Shown here: positions 48,430 through 61,198 of the stretch, in pieces
Position numbering within the stretch: the first letter of the stretch is position 1
Layout: every line of letters starts with the position of its first letter
Source of the DNA: Onchidella celtica
Taxonomy: Eukaryota; Mollusca; Gastropoda; Systellommatophora; Onchidiidae
Direction: 5' to 3'
Assembly: GCA_963931925.1 (NCBI GenBank)
Contig: OZ007579.1
Coordinates: 29,320,477 to 29,384,476, forward strand
DNA: 64,000 bases
Program-made: the position numbers and the translations under genes
Notes under the pieces: generated by a model
Database searches by the model: none
What the model was told of the DNA's origin: nothing
Seen by the model: only the letters and a program-made list of their open reading frames with translations

Positions 48430-51061
48430 CTATTCTGTTTCTGCCTGCACTTCTTCTTCAGCATAGAAAGGGAATTGGATTTTGCAGTAGCCTACACCTG
48501 TCATACTTTGGGGGAGAGCACCCACTACTTCCCAAGTGTTAGACAAGACATTATATTTGCTGACCATTTCCTGTCCTGTTCTGGTCTGCACATTATAACC
48601 CCCCATCACATAAATATTGTCACCATAGGCCACACATGAAGCTTCTTTGTGGGGTATGGGGATAGGAGCTATGATGGTCCACTGATTAGTAGCTGGATTA
48701 TAGCACTCTGATTCCATAACTGCTTGACATCTCTGGTTTATAAAGTCAAGGTTACATCCGCCAAATACATAAAATTTATCATGACAAACACACATCACAT
48801 GAAATGCTCTTGGTATACGCATTGGTGCCATTTCCTCCCATGTGTCAACCTCTGGGTCATAACGCTGCATTTCTGCAGTGAGGTAATCAACTGAAATCCC
48901 TCCTGAGATGAAAATATGATTTCTATAAACTACTCCTGCATGTGCATGGGAAGGCATGAGTACAGAAGAAATGAACTCCCACGTGTTTTCTTCTAGATTA
49001 TAACACTCAACCGAAGCTAGGTTTCCTTCATTGGAAAGGCCACCTATAGCATAGATCTTATTCTTGAATGCACATGCAAAGAAACCGGCTCGTTTCTCTG
49101 ACATGGAACAAACTTGAAACCATTTATCAAATCGAGGATCATAGCGAAGCACTGAATTGACTGCCGAATCACTATTTGGAAAATGCAAAGATGTGGTTCC
49201 ACCTAAAACATACAGAAAGTTGTTGTAAACAACCACCTGCATGTGGCTGAGTGGACCAGGCAATGGGACTATTTGGTGACATGTGAGCATGTTATCGGAA
49301 CTTATCTTGGAGTCCAGTATCAGCATTTGATCATGCATGCTGGGATTGGGATGAATTTCTCTACCACCAACACTAACTAATCTCTCAACACAGGAACGTA
49401 GACGATTAGAGTCTGAGTTCATTAATGGCTGTGAGTGAGGTAAAAGACGGTATTTAACAGAAGCCAGAATCATTTTGCGCAGTTCTGGATGGGCCATCAT
49501 CCAAAGCACTTCACGGCTATCATAAGGCAGATCAGTTTCCCCGATCAGAGGAAAGCGGATAAACTTCATAAGGGCTGGAGCATGAATAAACCATTCTGGA
49601 TCCATTTTTAACCATTCCCATGTGATGTTGAAAAGATCTTTTTCACAACAGCATATATTGTCACTCTTCAAGCAATTCATCGTCTGTTCAAATGTCAGCA
49701 GTTTTAGAGTTCCATCCTTAACAATTTGCATCAAATTTCTTGCAATGAACACATCGATTTGTTGCAGAACCTTCTCCATACAGTAACGATTTGCAATGAA
49801 AGCAAAATCGTGGAAATTTGTAGTTGTCATGAAGAGTAGGAAATGTCTTTCACAAAATTCGATGACAGGCGTGGCTAACAAATGCATTGCTGCGTCAATA
49901 GTATCCAAGAGGTAATCCCTTTCCAGAGTTGTTGTAGACGTATACATTACTTCCAAAACCTTTTGGAGCCCTTTGGCAGTGATACCTTTCAGTTCAATTT
50001 CTTTTTGACTGGATTCTCTCATGCCATTTGTAAACATGGCAAAGAAGTAATCTGAGCAAGATGCCAAGACGACCCGATGGCATTTGAATTCTCTACCTGC
50101 AAAGAAAAGGGAACAGTTTGTAATGGATGTTGAAAAGAAAAATAAAAACAAAAAAGGAAAATTGATTCAGCAGCAATCAATCTAAAAGTATTTGTTATCT
50201 TATTAGTCCTATATCACCTCTGTGGAATTATATGTTTGATATTATAAAAATAAAAATTTCAAGCATGTGAAGCAGATGCTGAACAATGACTGTTTATACA
50301 CGCCATGTCCATCATTCGTATACTGAAGCTAAGTACAGGCAAGAATTAGACAAAAAGCCAAATCTTGTACAAATTACTAGTTATCGCAACAAAAGTTCAG
50401 GAATTTTAGAAATCAGCAGGGTTTATACAAATGGGTAGCAATTATACAGAGCGGAAAATTTTTTTTGTGTTTCAGACATGAGCAAATGAAGTATTATGAG
50501 CTGGGGTGCTGCTTTCTATCAAGTTTACATTAATCTTTTATGATGTGAAATGCAGAGCAGATGATGATATTGTATTTATGCCATATTTCTTTACCTTAGA
50601 AATGACCGGAAGAAATAACTCTGCCATTTGATTTCAGATATTCTATAACTAAACTCGTGAATGAGAATGGTAGTGATGGTCACATAATAACATATGTTTT
50701 TTTTTTCTTTTTGCATTTCTTTATACTATTTAAATCACCCAAATGTAAATTGATCAGATAACTCACAAAAGATTATTTTAGGTAAACGATACTTGTAATA
50801 TAACACATCATGATATATAATATGAGGAAAACCATTTTATAACTATATGACACTCGAAACATAGAGCAGGAGCTCTTGTCTACGAAATGAGCTGTTCTAG
50901 ATAAACCACACTGAGTAAAAGTTACATTTACCTTCGGCAATAAGTGTAATATCACAAAATACGTCATCTTCTCTGAGCTTGTTGACTCCTTTTAGGATCT
51001 CCAAGCCAAGCTTTGAGCACTCCTGTACCCGAAGGACATCGGTATCACTACCAGAAGACAT
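48430..51061 (-). CDS. BTB-BACK-Kelch protein (KLHL family), two coding exons
   Basis: Exons 51061-50932 and 50096-48430 (minus strand) join at GTAAAT/TTTGCAG, splitting a Gly codon, to give 598 residues. The BTB domain (about 25-135) contains REDDVFCDITL, FKCHRVVLASCSDYF and MYTSTTTL. BACK follows (about 145-250). Five to six Kelch repeats (about 300-590) show paired glycines: FLYVLGG, IYAIGG, IFISGG, FYVFGG and IYVMGG. KLHL proteins usually act as CUL3 ubiquitin-ligase substrate adaptors: BTB for CUL3 and dimerisation, Kelch propeller for substrate. That role is family knowledge; the substrate is unknown and I do not assign an orthologue. I chose the ATG at 51061 because upstream in-frame codons lack ATG. 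A possible 5' UTR acceptor (CTGATTTCAG) lies near 51150. The last segment is duplicated at the window's right edge. Confidence 0.93.
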
Positions 51062-53215
51062 TTTCTCTTCCTGAGTTAAGGTTTGAAGTTTCCTGTATTC
51101 CACAATCTGATTAATGTGTGATGAATGGCCTGCCAGACATGTAATGTTTCTGAAATCAGGAAAGTTTCATGAAGACCAATGCATATCTGACAGTAAAAGG
51201 GACATTTTTTTTTTCTGTTGTTATTGTTTTGTTTTTGTTTTTGTTTTAAGAGTACTCCATATAAGGAATTTATGTGTAAAGGCCTCAGTGTAAACTTTGA
51301 AAGCTTTTTTTCAAAATATGAATCTTAATGATTTTTGAGCAATGGCATGTTTTGTAAAAAGAAGAAAGTGTCCCACCACATGAACACTTTTATTTAATCG
51401 GTGTATCTGAACGTTCCCGTATCAGAATCAACTGATAAAATTTCTGATTCTCTCAAGTTAAAATTAACCCCATGAAGAATCAATAGCTGCTGCTCAGGAC
51501 ATGAATCGGCGTAAATATTTCATATTTTTTGTTTTGAAGTAGCAATCTCAATAAATTTAGGTGATGACACGTTTAGTTAAAGGAGGTTTACTGAAATAGA
51601 ACAATATCTCTGAAATGGGATTGATTGGTGGTAGAATTGTAAGGTTATGGAAAAAAGGAGATTTAAATTTTGTGGGAGGTTTCTGCTTATTCCAAGAGAG
51701 CAAGAAAAATCTAGGTTTTTATGTTACAAGTCGCGCTCGGGGAATAACATTCAAAAAATGGGTATAGAACTAATAAAAGGGGAAAAAAACAGGCAATTGT
51801 TTTCTGATGAAATAATTATTCAGAATATGTCAGGACACTGCTTAATGATGGGAATGCTTAGGGTTACTGTAATGATCATATTGCTATTTCTAAAAATCCC
51901 CGTAATTCAATGTTTCACCCAAAAGAGGCTGAACACCTCCACCTCATTAGCCTGAAATATAAAAGATCTTCAAAAATACTTTTAGCCCTTCACAACCTGG
52001 TACTCAGCCATCACTTTAAAAAAGTAATCGTGAGTCAAACTGTGTCATTAAAATGTATTAATACAGAAGAAATTAATTGCAGTGTAACCATACAACACCA
52101 TCAAAATTGGGCAAAAAGAAAAGGTTGTATGTTGCAAAGCCCCGCGTGAGAAATAAAACCCAAACAATACAAAGCAAACTAAAGAGAAGACAGAAAATAC
52201 ACAAATTTTCGGCTTTCGCCTTTTTCAAGTGTAAAAAAACGAACAATAAAAGACTTCAACAGGAACGAAGTGAAACAGTTTACTTAGCTGCGAGTTCTTT
52301 CTTCGTTAGCAGCACCGAAATTTGTGTATTTTCTGTCTTCTCTTTAGTTTGCTTTGTATTGTTTGGGTTTTATTTCTCACGCGGGGCTTTGCAACATACA
52401 ACCTTTTCTTTTTGCCCAATTTTGACTTCGCTTATAGCCCTGCTGCGACCCCACAGTTTTTCTGTGGTTTTTATGATATTTCGTAACCATACAACACCAT
52501 GCATTCTTTTTCTACCTGATGTAATTCTATAACTAAACTGTTTGTTGGTCACGAAGAGATAGACGGTTAGGTAGACAAGACAGTTCTAGACATAATTATA
52601 TTGTAAATACGTAAACACATTGTCTAAAAAGTGTATAAAAAATCTTGAAGTCAAAGAATCCAGTTTCTAATCATTTACATACTTTACAGTCTCAAGAAAT
52701 TAAGATATCATATTTATAAAAACAAGAGCTCTCACAAATCTGAGCTATATAACTTCAAAAAAAAAAAAACACAGCACAAAAAACTAAGAGAAAAGCGATC
52801 CTACAAAAAAAGATAAAAACTTTCTTGTTTAAACAGCAACTTTAAGAATAATGTTTCTGTCTAGAAAAATGATAGAGACTTACATGTTTATAATAGATAT
52901 CCAGAGAATGAACAGCTATCACTGGGATGACGAACACCTTTCTAGTTGGTAGTTACGGAAAGAACGCAAACAAGAGGGCGTGACGACGGTATTCATACTG
53001 GAGAAATGATAATCTCGACCAATCAGAGCGACCACAGGTAGGCCCGAGGTCATGAGGTCGTATAGTGAATTTCAGTCTCGAAACGAGCCAATGGCGAACG
53101 CTGAAAGAAAACTGGACACCTATAGTCTGTTCTGTCTGACCGTAAATGGCCGATTAAAAGAGGGACACACGCACATGCATAGAAAGAAAGAGAGAAAGGG
53201 AGACATATAGAAAGA
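51062..53215. other. Upstream region of the Kelch gene
   Basis: Apart from the foldback insertion at 52084-52500, this is AT-rich unique sequence. A noncoding first exon is likely somewhere here: a donor-like ATGTAAGT on the minus strand lies near 52885, and an acceptor near 51150. I cannot fix a promoter. Confidence 0.4.
52084..52500. mobile_element. Foldback insertion: 107-bp perfect inverted repeats between 18-bp direct repeats
   Basis: Direct repeats GTAACCATACAACACCAT at 52084-52101 and 52483-52500 look like a target duplication. Arms 52102-52208 and 52318-52424 are perfectly complementary over 107 bp, with a 109-bp spacer. A ~58-bp tail with a small hairpin (CCACAG...CTGTGG) precedes the right direct repeat. 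On the minus strand the spacer has TTGAAAAAGGCGAAAGCCGAAAA split by a GGC/GCC stem, reminiscent of the hammerhead-like motif in Penelope-like element LTRs. That classification is tentative. Confidence 0.7.
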
Positions 53216-53327
<112 letters not shown>

Positions 53328-54392
53328 AGAGATTTATCTATATAAAAGGAAGCTAAACAATTTTTTTTTGGTCAATACATGTCCTTGTCGTGAGGTCATG
53401 AGTAAATGACCGATTAAGAGAGGGACACACATACACACACATAGAAAGAAAGAGAGAGGAAAAGGGAGAGATCTAGAAAGAAAGAGAAAGATGGCGTGAT
53501 ATAGAAAGAGAAAGACACAGAGAGAGAGAGATAGAGAAAGAGAGAGAAACAACAACAGAGATTTAGCTATATATAAAAGGATGCTAAGCAATTTTTTTTT
53601 GTTTTTGTCAGGAAATGTCCCTGTCATGAGGTGCTATTGCTGATCAGTCCTACTGGAAGAAAGAGAAATGTGCCAGCCAATACAGTGTTTATCATGGCTT
53701 ACGGAATTAACACGGACTGATGGAAGGTATATTGACACGATCACCGATATTTGCAAGATGCTAGGCTATATTATACGACGAAAACTTTCAGTAGAAAATT
53801 TCAGAAATAGGGTAATGCTCTATAATAGAGGGAATTTAGAATAGTTTTTGTCTGGCAATTGCATGCGTGATGAGAATTGTCATGAGGAATGATCTTATTA
53901 AGCTCCATACTGTGAAAACAAAATAAAATAAATAACGGGACAAAAATAACTGAATTGTGGAGCATATCACAATCTGCAATTTGATTCCACCTGATTGAAA
54001 GCAGGGCAATTTGAAATAGTTCTTCTGTGTCTTATATAAAATCGACCTCATATGTAATTTTAAAGCCTCAGCCTTGCTGTTAATATGAATTAATGGCATA
54101 ATACAGTGTGACTATTTGTTTTCCATTGCTATATAGCAATGGAAAACAAATAGTCACCTTTGTTGTTTAAAAGGGTTGGGTGGGTGGGTGGGGGGAGGCA
54201 GGGCTGTGAGGTCTGTGGTTTTTGTGGATGTCTCAGCCTCAAGTGTAGCTGGCTTCCTGCAGACTCTTGTAGTATGTTTTTACTTATGTTTCATTTTTTT
54301 TTAATTTCTCAAAAAATGCATATTAACATAGATTTTCTTTTGTTTTGAGACCCAGTGACGCTAGCCACCTGTCTAACATAAATAGGCTCCTT

Positions 54393-54480
54393 AAACGGCC
54401 AACTGTCTCGTTTGTTACGGTCCTCAACTGTTGTGCCCTGTCTTGTCGTACCTGAACATCTGGGCAACAAAGCAAGTCAC
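54393..54480 (+). repeat. ~85-bp repeat, also at 44509 and 56265
   Basis: GTTACGGTCC...TTGTCGTACC...GAACATCTGGGCAACAAAGC recurs at 56265-56350 and, more diverged, at 44509-44595. The 44509 copy is the segmental-duplication partner; 56265 is an additional copy. Confidence 0.6.
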
Positions 54481-55719
54481 CATTTTGATGACAATAGTAG
54501 GCTGGCCTTATAACCCTTTGACACACTTGTGTTGTTAGTTTTCTTTCTATCGCTGTCCTGACCATCTTGTCTACAACGAGACTCAAGGATCTAAGGCCCC
54601 ACTATCATATTTAGTCATATTGTTCTTTGAGTCACTTCTAGTGGTGACTATCTTGGCTTCTTGTTATTATTGTTTCACTGTATCGAGTACGACGTGTAAA
54701 GTTTTGTCCTTTTAATTTTGTAATTTTTAAAAAGGTTTTCATGACCTCTTCGTGGCCACAGCCAAGAGAAAACACTTGAATTTGAAGCATGAAAAAATCT
54801 TTTGGGGTTGTTTCATGAAATAATACAAGTTTTTGAAGACATGATAAAAAAAAATGCCATGATACAGTTTCTGTAGGCTCAGTTACTCTCCAAAACTAGG
54901 CAGTTCGAATTTGAACGATTCTAAAATTTTAAGTAGATAATTGTACGAAAACAATAAAATAAAAATCACCCCCTGCACATTCCCCCAAAATGGCATTGAA
55001 AAAAAACAAAAAACGCTAACATAATAAATATTAATTAGATTGTCTTCTACCGAAATGAGACCTGTCCTTTGACTTATCTACAACATCGTGTCTCTGAGAA
55101 GCAACAAACACATAAGGGAAGACTAAAAAAAAATGTAAAAATAAGAATAAGTACAAATTTTACTCTAAAAAATTCTTTATCTGCATATACTGAAATTTTC
55201 ATTAGATCAAAACTGGATATTCTGAAGTTATCAGAAGTTGTTTTCCATTATCAGATCTCTCTATTTCATAATTCATTTTTCAACTCAGGTACATCTATAC
55301 ATTTGAATGAAAACAGTAATTATTGTCCTCATATTATTTGGCTATTTTATTCTTTATAGCAACACCGATGGTTAGGCCCACATTATTTTAGACCCCTAAA
55401 ACAAAGTAAGGAAGACCAACTATGTAAAGTTCATCACAGATGATCAAAAGTGATCCCTAAGCGAGCGACTGGCACGAATACACCACTTGTCACTGTGTCA
55501 CTTGCGGTAGGACAATTCAGAATAATGAGACGAACAGCAGTCATTGTTTATGTTTATTTAACCCGCCCAACTTGTTTTGTGGCAAAGATTATTACAATAG
55601 TCAGTGAACTACAGTGCAGGTCAGAACAATGGGAACAACTCATCTGGGTTGGGCGACGAGAGTCAGTTCCTGCTTATTGTGGCCAAGATGTATCACAAGA
55701 GCAGGACCATACAGTGGGT

Positions 55720-56180
55720 TGATTTGAGGTCTTTATTTTAGGAGGTTCGCTGCCCTTGGCATTTACACCTCACTTTACTTGTTTTATTATTTCTTGTTCT
55801 GGCGGGGGGGGGGGGGGGGGAGATGATATGGATAAATTTTTAATCTTTTAATTTCAATTTTGCCCGGGCAGCGGCCTTTCGGCCTGCTCTTTACGATTTC
55901 CAACTACCAAGGTATCTTTAACGTGCGCAACGTGCACACGGGCCCTCCGAATTTTTTCGTCCTTATCCGAGAAGACTAGGTACTCGATTCTACCCCCCAA
56001 TAGGACCAGGGACTTGAAAATATGAGAAAAATCCAATTTCCAAGAACTACTCGATCCTACCCCCCAATAGGACCAGGGACTTGAAAATATGAGAAAAATC
56101 CACTTTCCAACATGCCTGCACTCTAAACCCGGGACCCTTGGCATGAGAGGCGAGCACCTTGCCTCTAGACCACCTTGTCC
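55720..56180 (-). mobile_element. tRNA-derived SINE, copy 2
   Basis: Same family as 16821-17196, on the minus strand. The head has AAGGTGCTCGCCTCTCATGC and CCCGGGTTT; the tail includes GAGGTGTAAATGCCA. A 12-bp target duplication CCATACAGTGGG flanks it (55708-55719 and 56181-56192). Internal duplication of a ~55-bp piece (CCCCCAATAGGACCAGGGAC at about 55990 and 56055) and a G18 run on the plus strand (about 55803-55820) are visible. Confidence 0.88.
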
Positions 56181-56424
56181 CCATACAGTGGGATGTTGTC
56201 GGCAGCCTTAAATTCCGTTTTGCAGCAAAATTAAACGTAGTCGCCAACGCTAGTGCTAGGCTCTTTAAAAGGCCAACTATCTCGGCTGTTACGGTCCACA
56301 TTGTTGTGCCCTATCTTGTCGTACCGGAACATCTGGGCAACAAAGCAAGTCTCTACCGTATTTTAACAACTTTAAGATAATACCATTATGAAACACCTTT
56401 ATGCGACGAGTCACAAAGCAGGAC

Positions 56425-58297
56425 ACAACAACGAGACCGTACCAGCGGAAATTGTTGTCCCCAAGCCACTGAAACACAATTTAATATGATTTCATTGCCT
56501 ACGGCGTTTCCTGGTTGCTTCGCTTAGGCGCCATTTTAATTTTTCTCTGGTATAAATACGACAACCACTTTCTTTTGTTTAAAAATAGCCCAACACCCTT
56601 TGTTTGAAGACCACGAGAAACCAAAGATCTTCCAGTTTTGTTTATAAACGGGACCACATAAAAGTTGCTTTTTATATACTATGCTGTTCAATGTACCACA
56701 GAAAACAGAATATTATGATGAGGCCCGTGTAAAAACAACAACAACAACAGATTTAGAAATCGGTAATCAGGAAGTATGCAAACAAAAAGAAGAAATAGCT
56801 TTAAAGGTCAAGTTCTTTAAAATTACTTCTTTGATATCAAGTCCAGTGTGAGCGAAACAACATTTTGTGATGTCAGATTAAATAGAATTAAAAATTAAAG
56901 TGAAGAATTACAAGATGCTAAAGTCACCTTTATGGTAATGTAACAAGAAGTAAAAATTAGCATCTGATCTTAAATGAAATTGTAAATGTAATTCATCGCA
57001 GTAAAATAGTCTTAGATTTTAAATCAGTTTGCTTCTTTGACAACAATTGATCTTATACATATTCATATTTATGACATAAATGTGTAAAAAGCAGAAAGAC
57101 AAAACTAATAACAAAATAATAATGAGCAATTTCGAAATAACAAAAGAAGAAATATTTACGTTCCATAAATGATATAATATGATTAATAGGAGGAACCATT
57201 AAGTACGATATTAATTTTATAACGTCCAATGGCTACGACACTGGCTGTTCAGCGAAGGGCGATGCAACTCCGAGCAGTCCGTGTGGCGGCTGGGTTTAGC
57301 CAGTCTTTGGTTTGTCCCACGACTTTCAGTATGACCAGAGAGCCTACAATAACTTTAAGCTCTCTGGTATGACCAAGGTAGTGGCGAGACCGACCGTTCC
57401 AATGGGAACGTCTGTAATAGGCAGTGGGTCGACTCTAAGCCCCGCCCACTACTATGATCAAGGTGACAGTAGATTATTGTGCGGCCAAGATGGCAATGAG
57501 CGACTGTGTAGTGCTGTGGGCCTGTACCAAGCGACATGCTTCTCTGTTTTGAAAGCTCAATTTTTGTGCTAACAATGAAGTGGCCAATGGCGGCGGGCCT
57601 CTGAACAATTATTTAGAGGTATTTACAATTTGTCCTTAACAAAGAGAAATGACTAGGAAACAAGAAGACAAATTATTCAGGTCTCAAAAGGATTAGATTT
57701 TCACTGAAACGTGTCACTCATTGCAACACAATTCATATCTCAAATTAATCTCGATTAATTTCAGATCGAAATTTCAAGTAACGGGGACTAAAAACCAGTA
57801 AACTGTAATGTGGATGGTTACATCACGTCTCCTTAAAAAAAAAAAAATCAGACATTAGTTTTATGAACTGTTATAAAAGAGTTTTTGTTCATTCTTTAGT
57901 CTATTGTACTAGAGCAAACAGCATAATAATGATAAGGCCCTGATGAAACAGAAAAAAATAAAACAACAAAAATTTGATCAATCCATTGGACACTCCATGC
58001 CATAATATTGTGTGCCAGAAATACCATAAACAGGAATAATTTCATGAAATTCTAGCCTTCAAAACTAGCCCCTTTTCCCCACTCAGCAGGTATGTAAAAT
58101 CCATACTGGATTAACAGTTCACTAATGTCCCTTGCCTGAAAGGATTTAGACATCCATTTTCAAATAATTGGAACAATTTATGATGCAAGTCCGTGTATGA
58201 ACTGTGTAAGTAAACTCATTCTAATGCTATTGGTTCTTGTATATCCTTAAAGATGTCCACATGTATGTATGACATGTCGGCCAATTTAATATACTCT
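56425..58297. other. Copy-B-specific sequence, no gene seen
   Basis: Has no counterpart at the equivalent point of copy A (about 45950-46020). It contains an inverted copy of the dispersed repeat (56820-56900). The frame at 57312-57572 has no recognised domain. Confidence 0.5.
56820..56900 (-). repeat. Dispersed repeat family copy 3 (inverted)
   Basis: Reverse complement shows TGACATCACAAAATG...ATCAAAGAAGTAATTT, matching 13555, 46215 and 61945. Confidence 0.6.
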
Positions 58298-61198
58298 ATG
58301 GTGCCTCGCTCCATGTATGAAGCAGGAAAGAGTGCCCAGGTTACAATGGAGATGAGGCGATACAGACTGCACATACTTGGAGTTAGCGAGACCCGCTGGA
58401 TACAGTCCGGACTGAAACAACTTAATACTGGGGAAAAGATTTTGTATTCTGGAAGGGAGGACAAAAAGCATACAGAAGGAGTAGCGATCATCTTGAGCAA
58501 GCACGCCCAGAGGTCACTGAGGGGATGGGAACCCTATGGAAGGAGAATTATATTGGCATCATTTACTACTAAGAACAAGAACATCAACATGAACATTGTG
58601 CAGATATACGCCCCAACAAATGAAGCAACCGATGAGGACAAGGACGACTTCTACAACCAGCTTCAGGAAATAGTTGACACATTGCCAAGAAAAGATGTGA
58701 ACATTATAATGGGAGACGCCAATGCCAAGATAGGACAGGACAATACAGGGTATGAGGACATTATGGGGTGCAATGGTTTAGGACAAATGAATGAGAATGG
58801 AGAGCGGTTTGCAAGTTTCTGCGCATTTAACAGCTATGTGATTGGAGGTTCAGTATTCCCACACAAGAGGATCCATAAGGCCACTTGGATTTCACCGGAT
58901 GGAGTAACTGAAAATCAGATTGACCACTTTTGCATCACCCGACGATTCAGACGCTCACTAGAGGATGTCATAGTACAGAGAGGAGCAGATGTTGGATCTG
59001 ACCATCACATGCTGCTGGCAAGACTCAAACTCCGCCTCAAGAAACAAGGTACCAGAGCAGGAACAAAGAGGAGAAAGTTTCAAGTGAGCCTTCTGGATGG
59101 AGACAAGAAGGAAGAGTTCCAGCTGACACTGAGGAATAGATTCAAACCCCTGGTTGACCTCGAAGAGACAGTAGATTTGGAGACTCACTGGGCTAAGGTA
59201 AAAGGAGTATTTACATCGACATGTCAGGATGTTATTGGGGAAAAGAAAGTGGAACACAAGGAATGGATCAGTCAAAAATCACTGGACTTGATAAGGATAA
59301 GAAGAGACCTAAAAGAACGGGTAAATGCAAGTCGTACAAGAAGCTCAAGAGTTGGTAACCAGGAAGAGTACCGAGCATCAGCTAAAGAGGTCAAAAAATC
59401 AATTAAAAAAGACAAAGAGGAGTTCATAGGAATGTTAGCAGAGAAAGCAGAGAAGGCAGCAACAGGAGGACACATGAGGATCCTCTACCAGACTACAAAG
59501 ACTCTTGCTGGAAAATATGGAAAACCTGAAGTTCCTGTCAAGGATTACAACAGGAAGGCTATTTTTGGAAAGGAAGCTCAGGCAAAAAGATGGATAGAAC
59601 ATTTTAACAGCCTCTTGAACAGACCTCCACCAAGCAACCCACCCGACATTCTACCCGCAAGAAATGATTTACCGATCAGTTGCGACCCTCCGACTAAAGC
59701 AGAGATTAATGATGCCATAAAGCAGTTAAATCGAGGCAAGGCAGCTGGACCAGACCAGATCCCACCAGAGGCGCTGAAGGCAGATGCTGCTGGGGCTGCA
59801 GAGGGTCTGCACTCACTATTCTCGAGGATTTGGATCGGAGGCAAGTTTCCAAAGGACTGGAAGGAAGGACACCTCGTGAAGCTCCCAAAAAAAGGGGACC
59901 TCAGCAATTGTAGTAACTACAGAGGAATCACACTTCTCTCCATCCCAGGAAAGGTTTTCAATCGGATTATTCTCAAGCGAATACAGAATGCAACAGACCA
60001 AAAACTTCGCGAGGAGCAAGCTGGTTTCAGGAGTAATCGATCAACCACCGACCAGGTCGCCACGCTGAGAATCATAGTAGAGCAGTCGCTAGAGTGGAAC
60101 TCCCAACTGATAGTGAACTTCCTTGACTACGAGAAGGCCTTTGATAGCATCGATAGAGAAACACTGTGGAGAATATTGAGACATTATGGAATCCCAGAGA
60201 AGATGGTGAATCTTATCAAGAGCATGTACGAGGGGACAAGTTGCAGAGTCGTACATGATGGTGAGCTTACTGACAGCTTTGATATCAAGACTGGTGTTAG
60301 GCAGGGTTGTTTGCTGTCCCCATTTCTGTTTATCCTGGTGATTGATTGGCTTATGAAAGAAACCACCAGTGGAGGAAGAAATGGCATACAATGGACCCCA
60401 TGGACACAGCTGGACGATCTAGATTTTGCAGATGACTTGGCACTATTGTCGCACACACACGACCAGATGCAAGCAAAGACTACAGCTCTAAACAAAATTT
60501 CAGAATCTATTGGATTGAGGATACATCCCGCGAAGTCGAAGGTCCTAAAAATTGTTGCACCCCTAAGCGAACAAGTCACAGTAGGAGATCAACCACTGGA
60601 AGATGTAGAGTCCTTCTGCTATCTTGGTAGTATCATTGACAATAAGGGAGGAACAGAGGCAGAAGTCAAAGCACGAATTGGAAAGGCACAGGCAGCTTTC
60701 ACATCCTTAAGCAAGATTTGGAGAACCAAGGATATATCTCTAAAAACAAAGCTGAGGATATTCAACTCGAACGTGAAGTCAGTCCTGTTGTATGGATGTG
60801 AGACTTGGAATGCGTCCCAGGCCTGCATAAAGAGAATCCAAGTTTTCATCAACAGATGTTTGAGGAAGCTACTTAAGATCAGATGGACAGACAAGGTCAG
60901 CAATGAAATTGTATGGAAAAGAACAAGACAGAACCCAGTCAGAGAGGAAATTGGTAGGAGGCGATGGAGATGGATCGGCCACACTCTCAGGAGGCCAGGA
61001 AACAGCATCACGAAGAAGGTATTGGACTGGAATCCCCAGGGCAAGAGATCAAGAGGAAGGCCGCGCGGAACGTGGAGAAGAGCCAGAGAAAATGATGTGC
61101 AACGAAGCGGAAAGACTTGGAATAATGTAAAGAGGCTGGCCCATGATAGAGAGGGATGGAAGGTGTTTGTTGGTGGCCTATACCCTGATCCAGGGTGA
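58253..61198 (+). CDS. RTE endonuclease-RT frame of copy 2, fused in frame to flanking DNA
   Basis: The 981-codon frame is uninterrupted. Its first ~18 codons come from host flank and target duplication; element sequence starts at RSMYEAGKSAQ. The upstream ASWNV, containing the conserved Asn of the EEP endonuclease, is missing, so the endonuclease is probably inactive. Later endonuclease motifs (GVSETRW, GDANAKIG, GSDHHM) and all RT motifs including FADD are kept. The codon that is TAA in copy 1 is AAA here. Expression of this truncated copy is doubtful, because the element's 5' end is absent. Confidence 0.85.
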   Translation: MSTCMYDMSANLIYSMVPRSMYEAGKSAQVTMEMRRYRLHILGVSETRWIQSGLKQLNTGEKILYSGREDKKHTEGVAIILSKHAQRSLRGWEPYGRRIILASFTTKNKNINMNIVQIYAPTNEATDEDKDDFYNQLQEIVDTLPRKDVNIIMGDANAKIGQDNTGYEDIMGCNGLGQMNENGERFASFCAFNSYVIGGSVFPHKRIHKATWISPDGVTENQIDHFCITRRFRRSLEDVIVQRGADVGSDHHMLLARLKLRLKKQGTRAGTKRRKFQVSLLDGDKKEEFQLTLRNRFKPLVDLEETVDLETHWAKVKGVFTSTCQDVIGEKKVEHKEWISQKSLDLIRIRRDLKERVNASRTRSSRVGNQEEYRASAKEVKKSIKKDKEEFIGMLAEKAEKAATGGHMRILYQTTKTLAGKYGKPEVPVKDYNRKAIFGKEAQAKRWIEHFNSLLNRPPPSNPPDILPARNDLPISCDPPTKAEINDAIKQLNRGKAAGPDQIPPEALKADAAGAAEGLHSLFSRIWIGGKFPKDWKEGHLVKLPKKGDLSNCSNYRGITLLSIPGKVFNRIILKRIQNATDQKLREEQAGFRSNRSTTDQVATLRIIVEQSLEWNSQLIVNFLDYEKAFDSIDRETLWRILRHYGIPEKMVNLIKSMYEGTSCRVVHDGELTDSFDIKTGVRQGCLLSPFLFILVIDWLMKETTSGGRNGIQWTPWTQLDDLDFADDLALLSHTHDQMQAKTTALNKISESIGLRIHPAKSKVLKIVAPLSEQVTVGDQPLEDVESFCYLGSIIDNKGGTEAEVKARIGKAQAAFTSLSKIWRTKDISLKTKLRIFNSNVKSVLLYGCETWNASQACIKRIQVFINRCLRKLLKIRWTDKVSNEIVWKRTRQNPVREEIGRRRWRWIGHTLRRPGNSITKKVLDWNPQGKRSRGRPRGTWRRARENDVQRSGKTWNNVKRLAHDREGWKVFVGGLYPDPG

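Larger units (their letters stand above)
42830..48545. repeat. Tandem segmental duplication, copy A
   Basis: Direct matches to copy B: 42835-43440 with 53610-54360; 44501-45950 with 54385-56420; 46020-48545 with 61740-64000. Copy A alone has the FLYWCH element (43475-44500) and RTE copy 3. It runs on into the Kelch gene, whose further duplication lies beyond the window. Confidence 0.8.

Noticed and set aside
57312..57572. 86-residue frame
   Set aside because: No recognisable domain and no splice partners; likely chance.
58253..61198. Host gene resembling craniofacial development protein 2
   Set aside because: Such names are often given to RTE-type endonuclease-RT frames; target duplications and the GATG tail show a LINE.
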